From positions 1,054,001-1,118,000 of the forward strand of contig JACGCN010000011.1 of the NCBI GenBank assembly GCA_014905825.1: a stretch of DNA of 64,000 nt, read 5' to 3'. Below are positions 11,521-23,871 of this stretch, piece after piece. This DNA is from Lyophyllum atratum. Lineage: Eukaryota; Basidiomycota; Agaricomycetes; Agaricales; Lyophyllaceae. Under the pieces are notes generated by a model. It searched no databases, was not told the DNA's origin, and saw only the letters and a list, made by a program, of their open reading frames with translations. The position numbers were made by a program, and so were the translations under genes. The stretch's first letter is position 1. Each line of letters opens with the position of its first letter.

Positions 11521-13040
11521 TCACACTTTGAGAATCAGGGGATCACCGTCTGTCTGAGTGTCCCTTTCTACAAACACAGGCCTCTCTCTCCGCTCTCCTG
11601 GCGAAGGACTCCTACTTGGAGTTCCAGTCCCATTCTTCCTCTTCAATACCCTCCTCCTCCATCTCCTCACCAACTTGCCCTGCTCATGCACATATAGCGC
11701 AACCGCCACCAGCGCACCAAAGAGCGCCAGCGTCTGGCCGTACGTCCACTTGTTTTCTGCCTCTGGCTCGACATTATCCTTGTTGATTCTGATAGTGAGC
11801 TCCGTAGAGACGATAGCGTAGATGAGTGGGGCGCTGAAGAGGACGCCCAGGGGAAATGAGAATAGTTGGGAGTAGCTGGGGCCGACGAGGAGAGCGGTCG
11901 TGCGAGAGCTTAAGCTGAGGCGGAACGAGCGCAGGCTCTGTGCGATGAAGGTAAGCGGTCCATTCAGAGGAGCGAAGATCTTCTGGATGAAGTGTGCGCG
12001 AATGAGCGGGCGGATGATGAATGCGATGATGGGGTATAGAAACACTTGGTATAATATGATGAGAATGAAAACGGCGACGCAAAGCACAGGGATAAGCACG
12101 GAGAGTATAATGACGAGACCTAAAAATGCGAAAACCATGATGGCGCCGAGAAAATAGAGCCCAATGACGGGAATAGCGCTGATCGCGTAGAACACGAGCG
12201 AGGATATCCGCAATGCATCGTTCGACACGTCGATAGCGCCGAAGAGCCATAAATAGGTCAAAGGGCGGCACTTTTGCTCTGGTTCGTTCAAGTCTATTGA
12301 ATACCCCAGAAAGGGTGTTAAATCTGACCAAAAGTACAACCCTAGGCCCGACATCGTGAGTGCATGGATCATACACGGGATCGACGAGACCAATGAATCC
12401 TTTGTCACCAGGAAATGGCTGGCCCAGCCTTCTCTTTCCGAGGGCCGGAATCCGCCGCGGACGATGAGAAGAAGAAACCCAGCCCAGTTATTGATCTGGC
12501 TAATGTTAAGTATGATGAGCGCGTGGTACGGGGTGAGGCCGTTGTCGGACTTGGCCTCGAGGATGGCACTCAGGATGACAGCGAAGCCGACCATGAAGAG
12601 TGTACGTTCCAGGCCTTTGATCATGTTGATGTACTCCTTGTTTGCATGTACGAAGGCTTGGAAGGCTTTCCCGTCCTCCACGTCTGGGTCTAGGTTTTTG
12701 GTTGCTGCACTCGCCGGAGTGATTTGCAATTGCTGGGAGGTTGGCCTTGATATTAAAGTGGCATCCGCGACGTCTATGTTAGGAGTCTCTAATGCAGTGG
12801 TCGAACCTGGGTCTGCCACACCAGAAGTTGCGGGAACCAATTCTATGTCATCCTCACGGGGCACGTCATTGTATACACGCGTGTGAAGCATGTATATGAG
12901 GTTGAGGCCTGCGAGACACGCCTGGATGTATACCGACGCCCTCACGCCAATCCCTAGCCTACATTAGCCATCGATCTCTGGTTTCGATACAGTATCTCGA
13001 CAACATACCAGCTATGTCCGAATTTCCTGGGATTTGGCAT
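11521..13040 (-). CDS. Polytopic membrane protein, unknown basidiomycete family
   Basis: Two exons: 13040-13009 (32 nt, starting MPNPRKFGHSW) and 12958-11521, with a 50-nt intron (GTATGT...GTAG) completing the W codon. Product about 490 residues. After a short N-terminal hydrophobic segment and an acidic loop there are roughly seven hydrophobic helices, including a very long apolar stretch (ISAIPVIGLYFLGAIMVFAF and following) and a late LFSFPLGVLFSAPLIYAIV. The C-terminal tail is basic and Ser/Pro-rich. No transporter signature was recognised. Similar unnamed proteins are frequent in Agaricomycetes (from memory). The exact initiation codon is likely but not proven. Confidence 0.75.
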
Positions 13041-13652
13041 ATTCTGCTTGTGGTCGACATGGGCGTCGGAGCAGAACAAGCAGTGAGAACAGGCACTACC
13101 CTAAAGCAGCGCGTGCTGCGAAACAGGAGCGCTCAGACTGCTTTAAGCTTGCACTACTGGCGATCCAGTGACCAAGGAGCTGCAGGTGTTGATTCTAAGG
13201 TTGTTCCAAGGCCAACATGAGGAAGAGAAGGCGTTCGCCGAGCTTGAGCCATGAACGTCGGCTGCAGACCTCATGACCTCACATAAACATACTATCAGTG
13301 CAACACTCCACTCCGAGGCGGCAAGTGCTCGAGGATGGGCATCGGCGATATCTATCATGTCATAGCGCATGACGACAATCTTATAGTGATCGAACATTGG
13401 AGAAAGCTTTCGATTTCGATTTTAATACATTTCATTATTAACCCAACGACAACTACAACCAAGTTTGACGGTGCTGAAGTCGATGCACCTCATCGAGTAA
13501 ACGAGGAGGCGTAGAGTGGTGGCGATGCGACGAGTCGCGGAATGACGCGCGAACGGGCTTACAACGGCGGAGAGCGCTCGCAATTGGCCGTCAGCAGGTT
13601 GCTTGATGTGAGACATTGCCGAGATTGCCCAAGCCGACACACAATTGGGTGA
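13041..13652. other. Intergenic, nothing recognised
   Basis: Lies between the start of the membrane-protein gene and the 3' end of the eL41 gene; should hold the promoter of the former and the 3' UTR of the latter. No further gene was found. Confidence 0.4.
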
Positions 13653-13791
13653 TTACTCTGCAGAACGAAGGTGAGTTGAGTCGATACATGTGAGACACAA
13701 GATAGACAAGACACGTACTGGAACGGGCTCTCATCTTTCTGCGTTTGCGCCTGAGCCTGCGGGATCTCTTTTTCTTCCACTTTTCTCTCAT
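13653..13791 (-). CDS. rpl41: 60S ribosomal protein eL41 (25 residues)
   Basis: Exon 1 is 13791-13719 and encodes a peptide starting MREKWKKKRSRRLRR and ending KMRARS. A 61-nt intron (GTACGT...CTGCAG, 13718-13658) splits the last codon. Exon 2 is just five bases, 13657-13653, giving the final Lys and TAA. The sequence is unmistakably the extremely basic eL41 helix, the smallest protein of the eukaryotic large subunit. A TCAG directly before the ATG suggests a further intron ending at the start codon, with a possible GTACGC donor at about 13849. Confidence 0.95.
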
Positions 13792-14001
13792 TCTGAGAGC
13801 ATTGCGATTAGTATCGATGAACAAACGAATAGACTGAAGACAGCGTACGTGTGGAGTTAATGGAGGAACTGAGGAGCGTGGAGCGTGTTTCACATCTGGT
13901 ATCCGAGGTACTGTATAGTTCTTGGTCAGCCAATTCCCACCTCTCTAACTTGCCACAATTACCTCCATTCTGACCTTCGCGTTCTGCTTCTGAAATCCGC
14001 A
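13792..14001. promoter_or_regulatory. Shared 210-bp divergent promoter region
   Basis: The eL41 gene leaves to the left and the nuclear-type protein gene at 14002 leaves to the right from this 210-bp space, so both start regions must lie here. A likely 5' UTR intron of eL41 occupies part of it. Inferred from gene positions only. Confidence 0.5.
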
Positions 14002-15131
14002 ATGAGCAAGCGTAAACTCGTCCCTGCAGCTTTACATTCTGAACTCACTGAATATTCCTCGCTCCTTCGCGCACTGCGCACGAGTAATACTCTCGATGTT
14101 GCATCTCATATGGCTAGGCCGGGCCCAAGTCATATAGATCCAGAGGAGCTGAACTCTGACGATGACGTCGACGATGATGAGCTCAAGGAGGCTGAGAACA
14201 TGGAAGAAGATTATGATACAGAAACCGTGACCAATCTCGATGTCCCCGCAAGCAGTGTCTATGACTCGCGCGATGTTTCTCCTTCGCAGACTGCTGGTCC
14301 CAGTTCCCCAACCGATACTGTGACGCGTTCAAGCAGCCAAAAGCGCAAAAGGAATTCATCATCTCCACCTCCACAGCGCAGAAGGGATGCTTGGACGCGC
14401 TGGCCGCTTCTCGTTGATGACGTGCATGTACCGGAATGGAGCCTGGAGGACGAGGTCGGTCTTCTCGTAGCCCATGCGTCCAAACTACATCCACGACCCC
14501 GTCTACCCACTGTTGAATCTGAGGACCTCAACGAGTCCGAGCACGATGTAGAGGGGTGGGATATCGATACTGACCCCTCCTTCGTCCGCAACTTGACGAA
14601 CGCCGTCTCGAACCATCTCTCCACCATCCTAGCTCTGCTTGTGACACATACACCCAATCGGTCACAAGGAATGCAGAACCGCGTCGAGCCCATGGATTGG
14701 CGTGCTGTCCTAGATGTCTTAAGTTCGTGTGGTGATCCCAGTATCGCTGACCCAAAGTGTGTATCATCTAAGCTATGTACTATATCGTTTTGTAACAATC
14801 TCCCTCGATAGGATAATAGATTCCGTCAAATCTCGCATGGAGGCGTCATACGGTTCGCCTATCGACAACGATAAATCCGCCTCCGATGTTTTAGGTATGC
14901 TTATCACTACTTCCGTCGTATGCGAAGTGCTGACTCATGTCAGCGACACAACGAATACAAACTAGCCTCGATGCGAGAGAAAGACTCAAAGCTCGAATCT
15001 CCAAGCCAATGGAGGATATTCTGAGGTTTCCGTCTCCTCCGCCAGACATGATCCCGACCCTCAAGAAGCGTAGAAATTCCTCAAGGAGGGTTAAAAAGCC
15101 AGTACCGATAGCGCCCCAGACTTCTGCTTAA
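14002..15131 (+). CDS. Acidic, probably nuclear protein of unknown function
   Basis: Exons 14002-14756, 14812-14894 and 14944-15131 with introns of 55 and 49 nt; all phases match and the last exon ends RRVKKPVPIAPQTSA plus TAA. About 341 residues. The N-terminus MSKRKLVPAALHSELTEYSS is followed by an acidic Asp/Glu tract, a basic QKRKRNSS segment that resembles a nuclear localisation signal, and a conserved-looking core with DAWTRWPLL and VPEWSLEDEVG. The Trp-rich core followed by an Asp-rich helical segment suggests a DNA- or chromatin-associated protein, but I recognise no named family. Confidence 0.75.
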
Positions 15132-16001
15132 TATGTCGTGAACGATGGTTGAAGAAGAAAGGTTGCAGATCGCCCTTTTAACCCCCAATTCGCCTTCGCG
15201 CTGTTCATCTCCCATCCTCTGCCACTCAATTGCCTCAATCCTAGATCCGTAATTTGTCCTGTGCTCTCGGTTGCAGGATCGGCGGGGATAGATCCGCGTA
15301 CAAATCTAATCGCAGCGCGAAGTACCAGCACTTTGCCTTCCACCCGCCCATATGGACTCAAGAATGATTCCTTTGGAGAGGAGATAACCCATCTACTTAG
15401 ATCTTATCTACCAACCTCCTACTACCTTACCTTCTATCGCCGGGTGGGGCTCGATGCTTGCTTAGCACTCGAGATTTGTCGGTTTCTGATGAGCATCGTA
15501 ACACCAATGTACATCTGAGCAAGATTTCTACCTCCGAACCCTGAAGACACGTCCAGGCGCCCTGTCACTAGTAACAGAAGAATGTCCCTTCGGCAGACAG
15601 CTTCCAGTCCTCCTGCTGATCGGTCCGCATTGAACAACTCAGACCTAGGAGTGCCAAGTCATTCAATACTTCCCATCCCACATCACCGATTCTTCTGACC
15701 CTTGCTACGCCGCTAGCAAATCTGGCTTACAAGACAATCCTAGGCACGTGGCCATGTAGGTACCCCGGGTTCTCGTACCACACAGAGGTATAGATCGGTA
15801 TCAATTCGCGCACTCGTCGTCAACCCGGTCAACTTAACTGGATGATACATATGTCATGGAGCTATGCTTCCAAAGATCCATATCTTTACGTACGCCTGTG
15901 CGCCCTCTAAAAAGCCTTTCGAAGCATGTCGATCGCCAACGACTCATTATCTCCTCTCTTAAGAGCTACAACTTTCTATTCTTTTCCCGTCAAACCATAC
16001 G
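15132..16001. other. Intergenic, upstream of FPP synthase gene
   Basis: 870 bp with only short unrelated frames; presumably the FPP synthase promoter lies at its right end. A pyrimidine-rich stretch precedes the ATG at 16002. Confidence 0.4.
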
Positions 16002-17432
16002 ATGACATCGGCAAAGGCGGCGCGAAGGGCGAAGTTTGAAGCTGTGTTCGATCTCATCCGTGACGAGCTGGTCGAGCACTGCGCAAGGGAGGGTCTCCCC
16101 GCCGAGGCCGTCGAATGGTACCGTAAGGTCACTATTCTCGTTCTCGTCTTTATCCAGGACGACGATTAATGTTCTCCCGGACACCATAGAATCTCGAACA
16201 CAACGTCCAAGGAGGTAAACTGAACCGCGGCATGTCCGTCGTTGACACCGTCGAGATCCTTGAAGGACGGCCTCTTACTCAAGAAGAATACGTAAAGGCA
16301 GCAATCCTCGGGTGGTCTGTCGAGTTGGTATGACTTTAAATTCAAGTGTGATACCTGCAAGTTATTGATAATATCGCGGGATCAGCTTCAAGCCTACTTC
16401 TTGGTCGCAGACGATCTCATGGACGGCTCCATTACCCGCCGTAGCCAACCCTGTTGGTACCGCGCACCTAACCCGACCTACCAGTCGACCTTGGCACCCG
16501 GAGTGTACCCGCCCGTTGGATTGGTTGCCGTAAACGATGCGCCTATGCTCAAGTCCGCGATCTTCCAACTGTTGAAGGCACACTTCCGCCGCGAGTCATA
16601 CTATATGGATGTCCTGGAGCTGTTCCATGAAATGTGCTATAAGACCGAAATGGGTCAGTTGACGGACATGGTCACCGCTCCACCTGAGGTCATAGACCTA
16701 GCGCGCTTCTCGCTAGAACGGTAGGCGCCATTCGTCTTCTATTTTAAGTATACAACCAACGAGGAACCATGACACTCCAGATACAGCGTCATCGTCCGCT
16801 TCAAGACCGCCTACTACTCCTTCCACCTCCCCGTAGCACTGGCGATGTACATGTGCCATATTCCCGAGACCTACACTGTGCGCCTGCCTGACTCCCTCAA
16901 GGGCGCCACCACGACGCTGCATCCCTACGACCTGACGCTCTCCATCCTCATCCCGCTCGGAGAGTATTTCCAGATCCAGGACGACTTTCTCGACTTCTCC
17001 GCACCGCCGGAGGTGCTGGGCAAGGTCGGCACTGACATCGTCGACAATAAATGCTCGTGGTGCGTCAACACGGCTATGGCACTCTGCACACCAGAACAGC
17101 GGTGCGTGCTCGACCGCAATTATGGGCGGAAGGGTGACGTCGAGGCGGGGGCGGAGGGTGGGGAGCAGGATGTGAAGGTGGAGGGACGGGAGCATGCGGC
17201 GGGCGGTCTATGTGAGGCACGTGTGAAGGAGGTGTACGAGGCGGTAGGCTTGAGGAAGGCCTATGCTGAATACGAGGAGCGCATTTATGCGCATTTGAAC
17301 AAGCTGATCGATTGCATTCCTGAGGAGGGTGTTATTGTTGACGAAAAGGGGCAGGTGGTGACGGAACACCGGGGTCTAAAAAGACAGGTATTCAGGAGTT
17401 TCTTGGAGAAGATTCACGGGAGGGGAAAGTGA
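16002..17432 (+). CDS. erg20: Farnesyl diphosphate synthase (possibly divergent paralogue)
   Basis: Exons 16002-16127, 16190-16327, 16386-16720 and 16781-17432, 416 residues. Condenses IPP with DMAPP/GPP to farnesyl diphosphate for sterols and terpenoids in the cytosol. First aspartate-rich motif DDLMD follows LQAYFLVA; second is DDFLD, followed by [23 protein letters not shown] and the basic NYGRK loop are present. Unusual: an extra segment before the DDxxD-distal loop ([15 protein letters not shown]) and about 20 added residues after NYGRK ([17 protein letters not shown]), which make it roughly 60 residues longer than typical fungal enzymes. Both catalytic motifs are intact, so it should be active. 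A second copy elsewhere is possible but cannot be judged from this window. Confidence 0.95.
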
Positions 17433-17786
17433 TGTGTATTGATGTATTCTAGTTCTCCATCCGCTATTTCATTGTCAAATATTGCAACATCGTACAGGAA
17501 GTTCAGTATTGATGGAGGGCGCTCAGAGGCCTTGAGGCAATACTAAGGTGCGGCTCACATCGCAGATTGTAGTCCCTTGTTCGTTCTATGTAGACAAATT
17601 TTGAGTCAAGACGATAGGCGATAGTAAGCTGTGCAACTCGGCCCAGGGCCGCCCATGCACAAGCAGTGAAGCGGAGGACCACGCGACGCGTTTTAATCAC
17701 GGTCACGTGGTGACAGTTGGTATTTACCGACGGCGCTTGCTCTTAATTGTCACCTCCCTCAGCTCACCCTACTCCTTCCTCCGACT
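17433..17786. other. Intergenic, FPP synthase 3' end to kinase promoter
   Basis: 354 bp; carries the 3' flank of the FPP synthase gene and a pyrimidine-rich stretch just before the kinase ATG. Nothing else seen. Confidence 0.4.
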
Positions 17787-20723
17787 ATGTCGTCCTCGTT
17801 TCTCGACCAATACGACCTACTCGACGTCATTGGCAACGGCTCCTTTGGAATAATCCGTAAAGTGAGGCGGAAATCCGATGGCCTCGTGTGTTCTTTTCAT
17901 GCCACTATTTATTGCGACTTTCCAGCTCACACGGCACGATTGATCTTCTTTTCTCGTAGATTTTTGCACGTAAGGAGCTCAATTTTGAGCGTATGAATGA
18001 CCGCGACAGGAAGCAGATCGTAGCAGAAGTGTACGTCCAACGTACCTGCACGTGTTTGCCGTAAAAGACTCAACCAAGTTGAACCGCAGGAACATTCTCA
18101 AGGATCTGGCCCATGACCACATTGTACGATACCACGACCGTTATGTTGACCGGGATGCAGGCATCCTCTATATCATGATGGAATACTGCGGTGGAGGTGA
18201 CCTTTCGACCGTGATCAAGCAGTCTGCAAGGACAAATCGGCCTATATCCGAAGACAAGATTTGGAGTTACTTCTTGCAGATTCTCCTTGCACTTAACCAC
18301 TGCCATCATCCGAACGGACACGCGAGGAATAGTAGCGGCGGTGGCACTGGTATTGGCGGCTTTGAGAATGCCGGGAGTGCGAATCGGGCGCAAATATTGC
18401 ATCGTGATTTAAAACCCGATAATGGTATGTCTCCGTGCATTATCCACGAATCTTGGCTCACCTCATTTGTGTAGTGTTTCTTGACACTGCTGATAAGGTG
18501 AAGCTGGGAGACTTCGGTCTATCCCGGGCTTTGACCCAGACAACTTTCGCGAACACCTATGTCGGGGTGCGTTCATCGTCATCTCTTCTTCTTACACGCA
18601 CTAAGCCGCGGCCATAGACACCATATTACATGTCGCCTGAACTTATGCAAGAGAAGGCTTACGACACCAAATCAGACATTTGGTCCTTGGGTTGTGTGAT
18701 TTACGAACTATGTGCGCTGAAGCCTCCATTCCACGAAGCCAAGACACACCAAGAACTCAGCAACTGCATTCGGTGAGATCCCTTCTGTTCATTCAACCAT
18801 TATTCCCGTTTAACCTCCCCGGCAAGGAATGGCCGAATACCTCCTCTCCCCAGGGGATATTCGCAGAACCTCGCCAGCATCATAAAATCCATGCTGAACC
18901 TCAATGTAAGCCAGTACTTGTATTCCGGTTTGTGTGGTTTTCTAAATCTGTGATTCATAGCCCGCCATGCGCCCGTCCGCCGCTCAGCTTCTTCAACATG
19001 AACGCCTCACCCTCACATCAAAAGTCCTCGAGGCTGAGAAAATGTAAACTCGTGTTACGACTCCGTCGCACGTATGCTGACCCTCGCCCTTCAGTCTAGC
19101 TTCAGTGAAAAGCCACAGGGTAGACGCCGCCGCGAAGGAACGTGATTTAAATGTGCGGGAGTCGCTGCTCCGTGAGCGGGAGCAGCACATGATGGCTGCG
19201 GCTGGGCAGAAGGACGCCGAGATCGCGAACTTGCAGCATATGGTGGCAGCGCTGCAGCAGGAGCAGGCCCAACAGCAGCACGATTATTACACGCAGCCGC
19301 AGGTGGAAGGGGCAATCAAAGAAGCAGTGGGGCGCCGAGAAGAGGAGCTACGCGTTTTAGTGATGAAGCGGGAGAAGGAGGTTGCGGACGCGATGGCGAG
19401 GAGGGAGGAGGAGATCATGGAGGCTGTGAGAAGAAGGGAGGCAGAGGTGTGCGAGGCGTGGACTGCCAGGGAGCTAGAGATCCGTAAGGAAATTGAGGAG
19501 AAGGTCAAGGAGCTGGATGAGCGAGTCGATTGGATCCAGGCGAAGGAGGAAGAACTGAAAGCTGAAGAAGTTCGTCTGGATACTGCGCGTGTGGAGCTGG
19601 AGGAGAAGATGGAAAAGTGGGAAGAGAGCGTTGCGAAAGGTCGGTTTAATCGAGTCGTTTTTATGATTCAATCTGAAACATACTGTGGGCAGGTCGGAAA
19701 GAGAAGACGCCTCTGGAGGAGGTTAAGAATATTCTAGCCCCGCTTGCTCGTCTCGCTGAAGATACACCTTTACAACAACGACGAAAGCTGGATATTCCAA
19801 CACCGAAGCCTCCCCTGAAAGCCCCCTTCCCATCACTCTCGACACCCGTTACTCGACCAGCCAAGTACGATGCGATGCCATCTGCCATGAAAGGCGTCGT
19901 TCTCACTACGACCGGCGAGGTACTTGCGACTCCAACTCCTGCAGAACTCGCCAACCTGTTCACCAACTCGCCAAAAGTCGGATTAAACTTCACAAAAATC
20001 TTTGACTTTGACGATGGCGAGGAGGACGAGGAACATGCCACGCCCAAGTCCGCGCCTGCAGAACAAGAGCCTAGTCCGCCGCCTAGCCCCAGTTCGAGGA
20101 AGGAAAAGGAAAAGAATAAATCGAAGGGGCGGGAACGCGAGCCATCGTCAGACGCTGGGTCGTCCTCTTCATCTTCGACAGGCGCTACTACCAGTAATAC
20201 CTCCAATGCACCCCCGACACGCCTGCGCAGACCCTCCATTCGCTCTCGACCACCGGTGAAACGAGCGACGACACTCCCATCGACTTCTACCTCAGACCCC
20301 ACCGGCTTGTCATCCGCCAGTGCCTGCTCGTCCACCTCCCAGCTCGTGGCGAAGCCCCTCCCTCACCCCCACCTGAACAACACCGCCACACGCGTCACGA
20401 TGCCAATAACACAAGCTCATCCTCCGAAGTATGACTTGGCCGACGAGGAGAACCTTCCTAGCCCGTTCATAAAGCGCAGTCTAGAGCGTGCTGCGACTAC
20501 AAGAGCCTCCTCGATGACTGCGAAGCCGGTTAAGAAGCGGCCAAGCAGCGGGCAGACACTGCGCGCGGTGGCAGTTGTCAATGCGGCGGGCAAACGCGTG
20601 TCGGCGTCGCTGTCTTCGGACGATGTGCTCTCGGAGTCGCCTGGCGCGCCCAATGCACGGCCGGCACTCACGAGCGCGCGAAAGGCTAGTGAGGAGGCGC
20701 GGAAGGCGCTTTCGAGGTCATGA
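17787..20723 (+). CDS. NIMA-related mitotic Ser/Thr kinase
   Basis: Nine exons: 17787-17885, 17960-18030, 18090-18424, 18475-18566, 18618-18772, 18827-18905, 18961-19043, 19095-19639 and 19693-20723; 829 residues. Kinase domain comes first: glycine loop [18 protein letters not shown] with the ATP lysine, catalytic loop [14 protein letters not shown], activation segment [12 protein letters not shown] and [10 protein letters not shown]. Subdomain order and [17 protein letters not shown] are NIMA/Nek2/Fin1-like. A Gly/Ser-rich insert of about 30 residues separates CHH from ILHRD. Then follow a long coiled coil (about residues 310-500) and a disordered C-terminus with Ser runs and NLPSPFIKR. Family members drive mitotic entry and spindle-pole function. 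Confidence 0.93.
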
Positions 20724-21184
20724 TCGTGAGTTTGGGATGGGGCTATATTACATGTTTCTTTATGTTCTCTTTCTCTTCTCCATTATGGGCTTGCTTGTTG
20801 TAGAGTACACTGGCATTACGTTTATGAATCACGAAATACTGTACCGAATTTGATGATCAGCAGTTTCTAAATCTACGTCGTGTCCTGTGCGTGGTTGGCC
20901 TCGCCGTCACCACGTTCCCTGTGTGCGGGGCTCTCGGAACGCGGGTTAGTATCTATCGATATCTATCTATTGTGATCCTGATCCTGAGGCTGCTGCGTGC
21001 GGCCGGCTTCCCGGCTCGTTGTTGCTACAAATTCTCAGGCAATATGAAATTGACAGTCTTGCGTTGATCAGTGATACCTGTCGAGGTACCTACTACCCAG
21101 AGCAGTGCCGCACCGGCAAGCTTCTTATACGCTTCTTATACTTATACTTCACCCACTGTCCTTACCAGTCTCTAGAACTCAGAC
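20724..21184. other. Intergenic, kinase 3' end to transporter promoter
   Basis: 461 bp without a gene. No repeat or RNA gene recognised. Confidence 0.4.
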
Positions 21185-22357
21185 ATGGCCGTCTCTACTC
21201 AGGTCATTGGTGTCGTCGGGTTCTACATGGTGGCGGCCCTTGTAGTGAGTACTTCCCCCCCCTCCATTGAAGTAAGCTGAGCAGCCGCCTACAAAAGATG
21301 GTGTTCGTCAACAAAGTGGTGCTCAACGCCACCCCCAATCTCCCCACCCTCTTCATGTTCTTCCAATCCATCATGACTGTCCTCCTCCTCAATTTCACTG
21401 CACTTTTTACGTCGCATGTCAAGCTCCCTTCCTTCGACAAATCGACGGCCGTGAAGCTCGCTCCTCTGATTCTTGTAGATGCCTCAGGATTCATCTTCAA
21501 CGCCCTCTGTCTGCGTGATGTCGAGGCCGCGTTCTACCAGATCGCCCGCGGGCTCGTGCTGCCCTTGACCATTGCTGTTGTGGCCCTAGCGAGTATGACC
21601 CGCCCATCGATGGCCGTCGTGGGGTGCGCTGCAGTCGTCACCCTCGGTTTCTTCCTTGGGATCTCCTTCTCTGACGGACTTCCCGCCCAAGCCGTCCCGG
21701 CACCCCTCGCCCTCTTCTACGGCTTCCTTTCCTCGCTAGCAATAGCTCTTCATGCCGTCCTCGTCAAATCCTCACTCCCACACGTCGGCGGGAGCAGTAC
21801 CATGCTGTCATATTGGTCCAATCTCGGCTCAGCCGTCCTCCTGGGCGTGCTCGCCATCCTCAAGGGTGAGGTATGGGAGTTCTACACCATGGTCAACGGC
21901 GGCAACTGGGACTGGTCGACTTTCCTCTGGGGAAACCTCGTCACCGGCGTGTTCGGCTTCCTGATCAGTATCGCCGGGATCCTGAGTGTCAAAGTGACCA
22001 GCCCCGTCACACACATGTTCTCCAGCGTCGGTTCTGTCCTCTGTTCACCGCTGCCATCCACTGACGTTCCCGATGTCCACAGGCTGCCAGAACGGGTCTT
22101 CAGGTCTTCCTTGGCGTCAAGATATTCGGGGATGCGTTCACATCGTAAGTCCTTCTGTGGGATAGCCTTAGGATATATCTAATGACGAGGTTGCTTCCTT
22201 TCTTAGTCAACGTGCTATTTCTGTTGCGACCATCCTTACCGGGACGCTCTTGTACACATACGTCAAGTCCCGGGAACACTCGACGCCGCCTGCGCTTCAG
22301 CCCGCCAAAGACGTCGAGGCTCAATCACCTCTCATGGAAGAGAAAACTGCCAATTAG
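21185..22357 (+). CDS. Nucleotide-sugar transporter, GDP-fucose-transporter-like (DMT superfamily)
   Basis: Exons 21185-21244, 21298-22026, 22083-22144 and 22207-22357; 333 residues. Golgi-type antiporter of the SLC35/triose-phosphate translocator family. About ten hydrophobic helices; the diagnostic start FVNKVVLN follows the first helix, and GFIFNALCLRDVEAAFYQIARGL, the SYWSNLGS stretch and the loop VKVTSPVTHMFSS before the penultimate helix fit the GDP-fucose (SLC35C1-like) branch. Tail is EAQSPLMEEKTAN. Substrate is inferred from overall resemblance; another nucleotide sugar cannot be excluded. Confidence 0.85.
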
Positions 22358-23871
22358 ACTGGGGCATCTGCTATCGCACTTCATGACATCATTTTCTTTA
22401 TTGTGTTTTGGGTATATTTTCGCTAATAATGGACCCTCGATTTGCTTGCAATTGCTTCCTACGAATAACCACCGCTCTTTGAACGCTTCATCGGCTATGA
22501 AGGGTTGCATCATGACTCGGACTACACTGCTGTACACTCTGCGCCTCGCATTTACCTGTAACATTATACAGGGCTATTGTAATGGGTTAAATATCGCGTT
22601 TCACAGTGTGCCTGACAAAGCGTCTACCCGATTTAGGAGGGCGTCGTCCGTCGCCATCGACGTCAGTCCGCTCATCATGTCACATGCCTAGTTATAGTCA
22701 TAATTCAAGCTGTCGATCTCCCGGTGGAGGCCCGCCACCATCCAACTTACGGACTGTCGTAGTTCACTCGATTTTGAACAAACCGAGAATGCTCAGCGTC
22801 GCTGACACCTGTCACCCAAGCCATCTTGCCTCATCCTCCCCCTGTCCAGTTCTCGACACGGGCAGATTGACCCGTCCTCATGTCATGGGCAATTTATTTA
22901 TGTGCGGATGGCTTGGCTGCCGACGGAGACTTGGGGTGCAGAATAAGAATATAATTGCGCCGCAGAAAGTCCTGCGCCGGGTTGATATCGATATAGACTG
23001 CATGCCGCGGGAATGAAGGACTTTAGAACAGCGCGAAGCTAGGAGGGTGTTCGGGATGTGAAACTTGACATGACCTACTTGCAGGTAACGCGCGTCGAAA
23101 CCTGGAATTGATTAGGACTTAGCGCCGCGTTATCAAATATATTATCCTGCTTGCACCGCTGAGTAACCGCTGAGTCTGGTATGCTTCCAAAACTGTCCGA
23201 GATAACAGTGAGTCTTCAGCTCAACTTAGACTGACTTGTGTTCCCGTTGGCACGGACCTGCTTGGCTACGAGCACACTGGCGGGATGTCCAATCGACGAC
23301 CCCAAACCATGTCAGCGCGTGAAGAGATCTCCCTTTGAAGAGACATATGCTGGAGAGTACACAGTTGGGCGGGTGGTTGAGGATGGAAGGGAGGAAATAT
23401 TTATGGGTCAACATGTAGTACAGCAAGGTTTCCAGAACCTAGAAAACAGATCGTGGTCTGGTTTCTGCGTGCTGCTCGTATGAACATTCACATCTAGAAA
23501 CTATCGCAAGGGGTCAACGTCAATATTGACTTGCCGACAAGGGACAGCAGTGAGGACACTAGTAAAGGACCGAATTTATCACCCGAACAGTGAAGGATCG
23601 TCATCACATCAATGCAGAGATGGTATAAGCCAGTGTAATGGGAGAGAAGGGACATAAGGTTCGTTCATGTCTTAGCGAAAGATTTCATCGCCATTGTCCC
23701 GATTCGGTCTTGTTGATCATTTACCTGTGACCACGATGGACAACTTCCTCAACTTCAAGTCCGGCCCGTTAACCCCTTCACGGAATGTGGTTTCCATCCG
23801 CGGGTAAACTAAAAGTACAATGTGACCATAGGTATATGAAATCAAAAGCCGAACATGAACACCAAACCACA
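22358..23871. other. Intergenic 1.5 kb, nothing recognised
   Basis: Only short frames in both strands. Holds the 3' flanks of two converging genes. No RNA gene, repeat or transposon signature recognised. Confidence 0.4.

Noticed and set aside
11116..11697. Plus-strand open frame of 193 codons
   Set aside because: Its length is produced by the 183-bp duplication (a multiple of three); no codon or motif support, and its 3' part is antisense to the membrane-protein gene.
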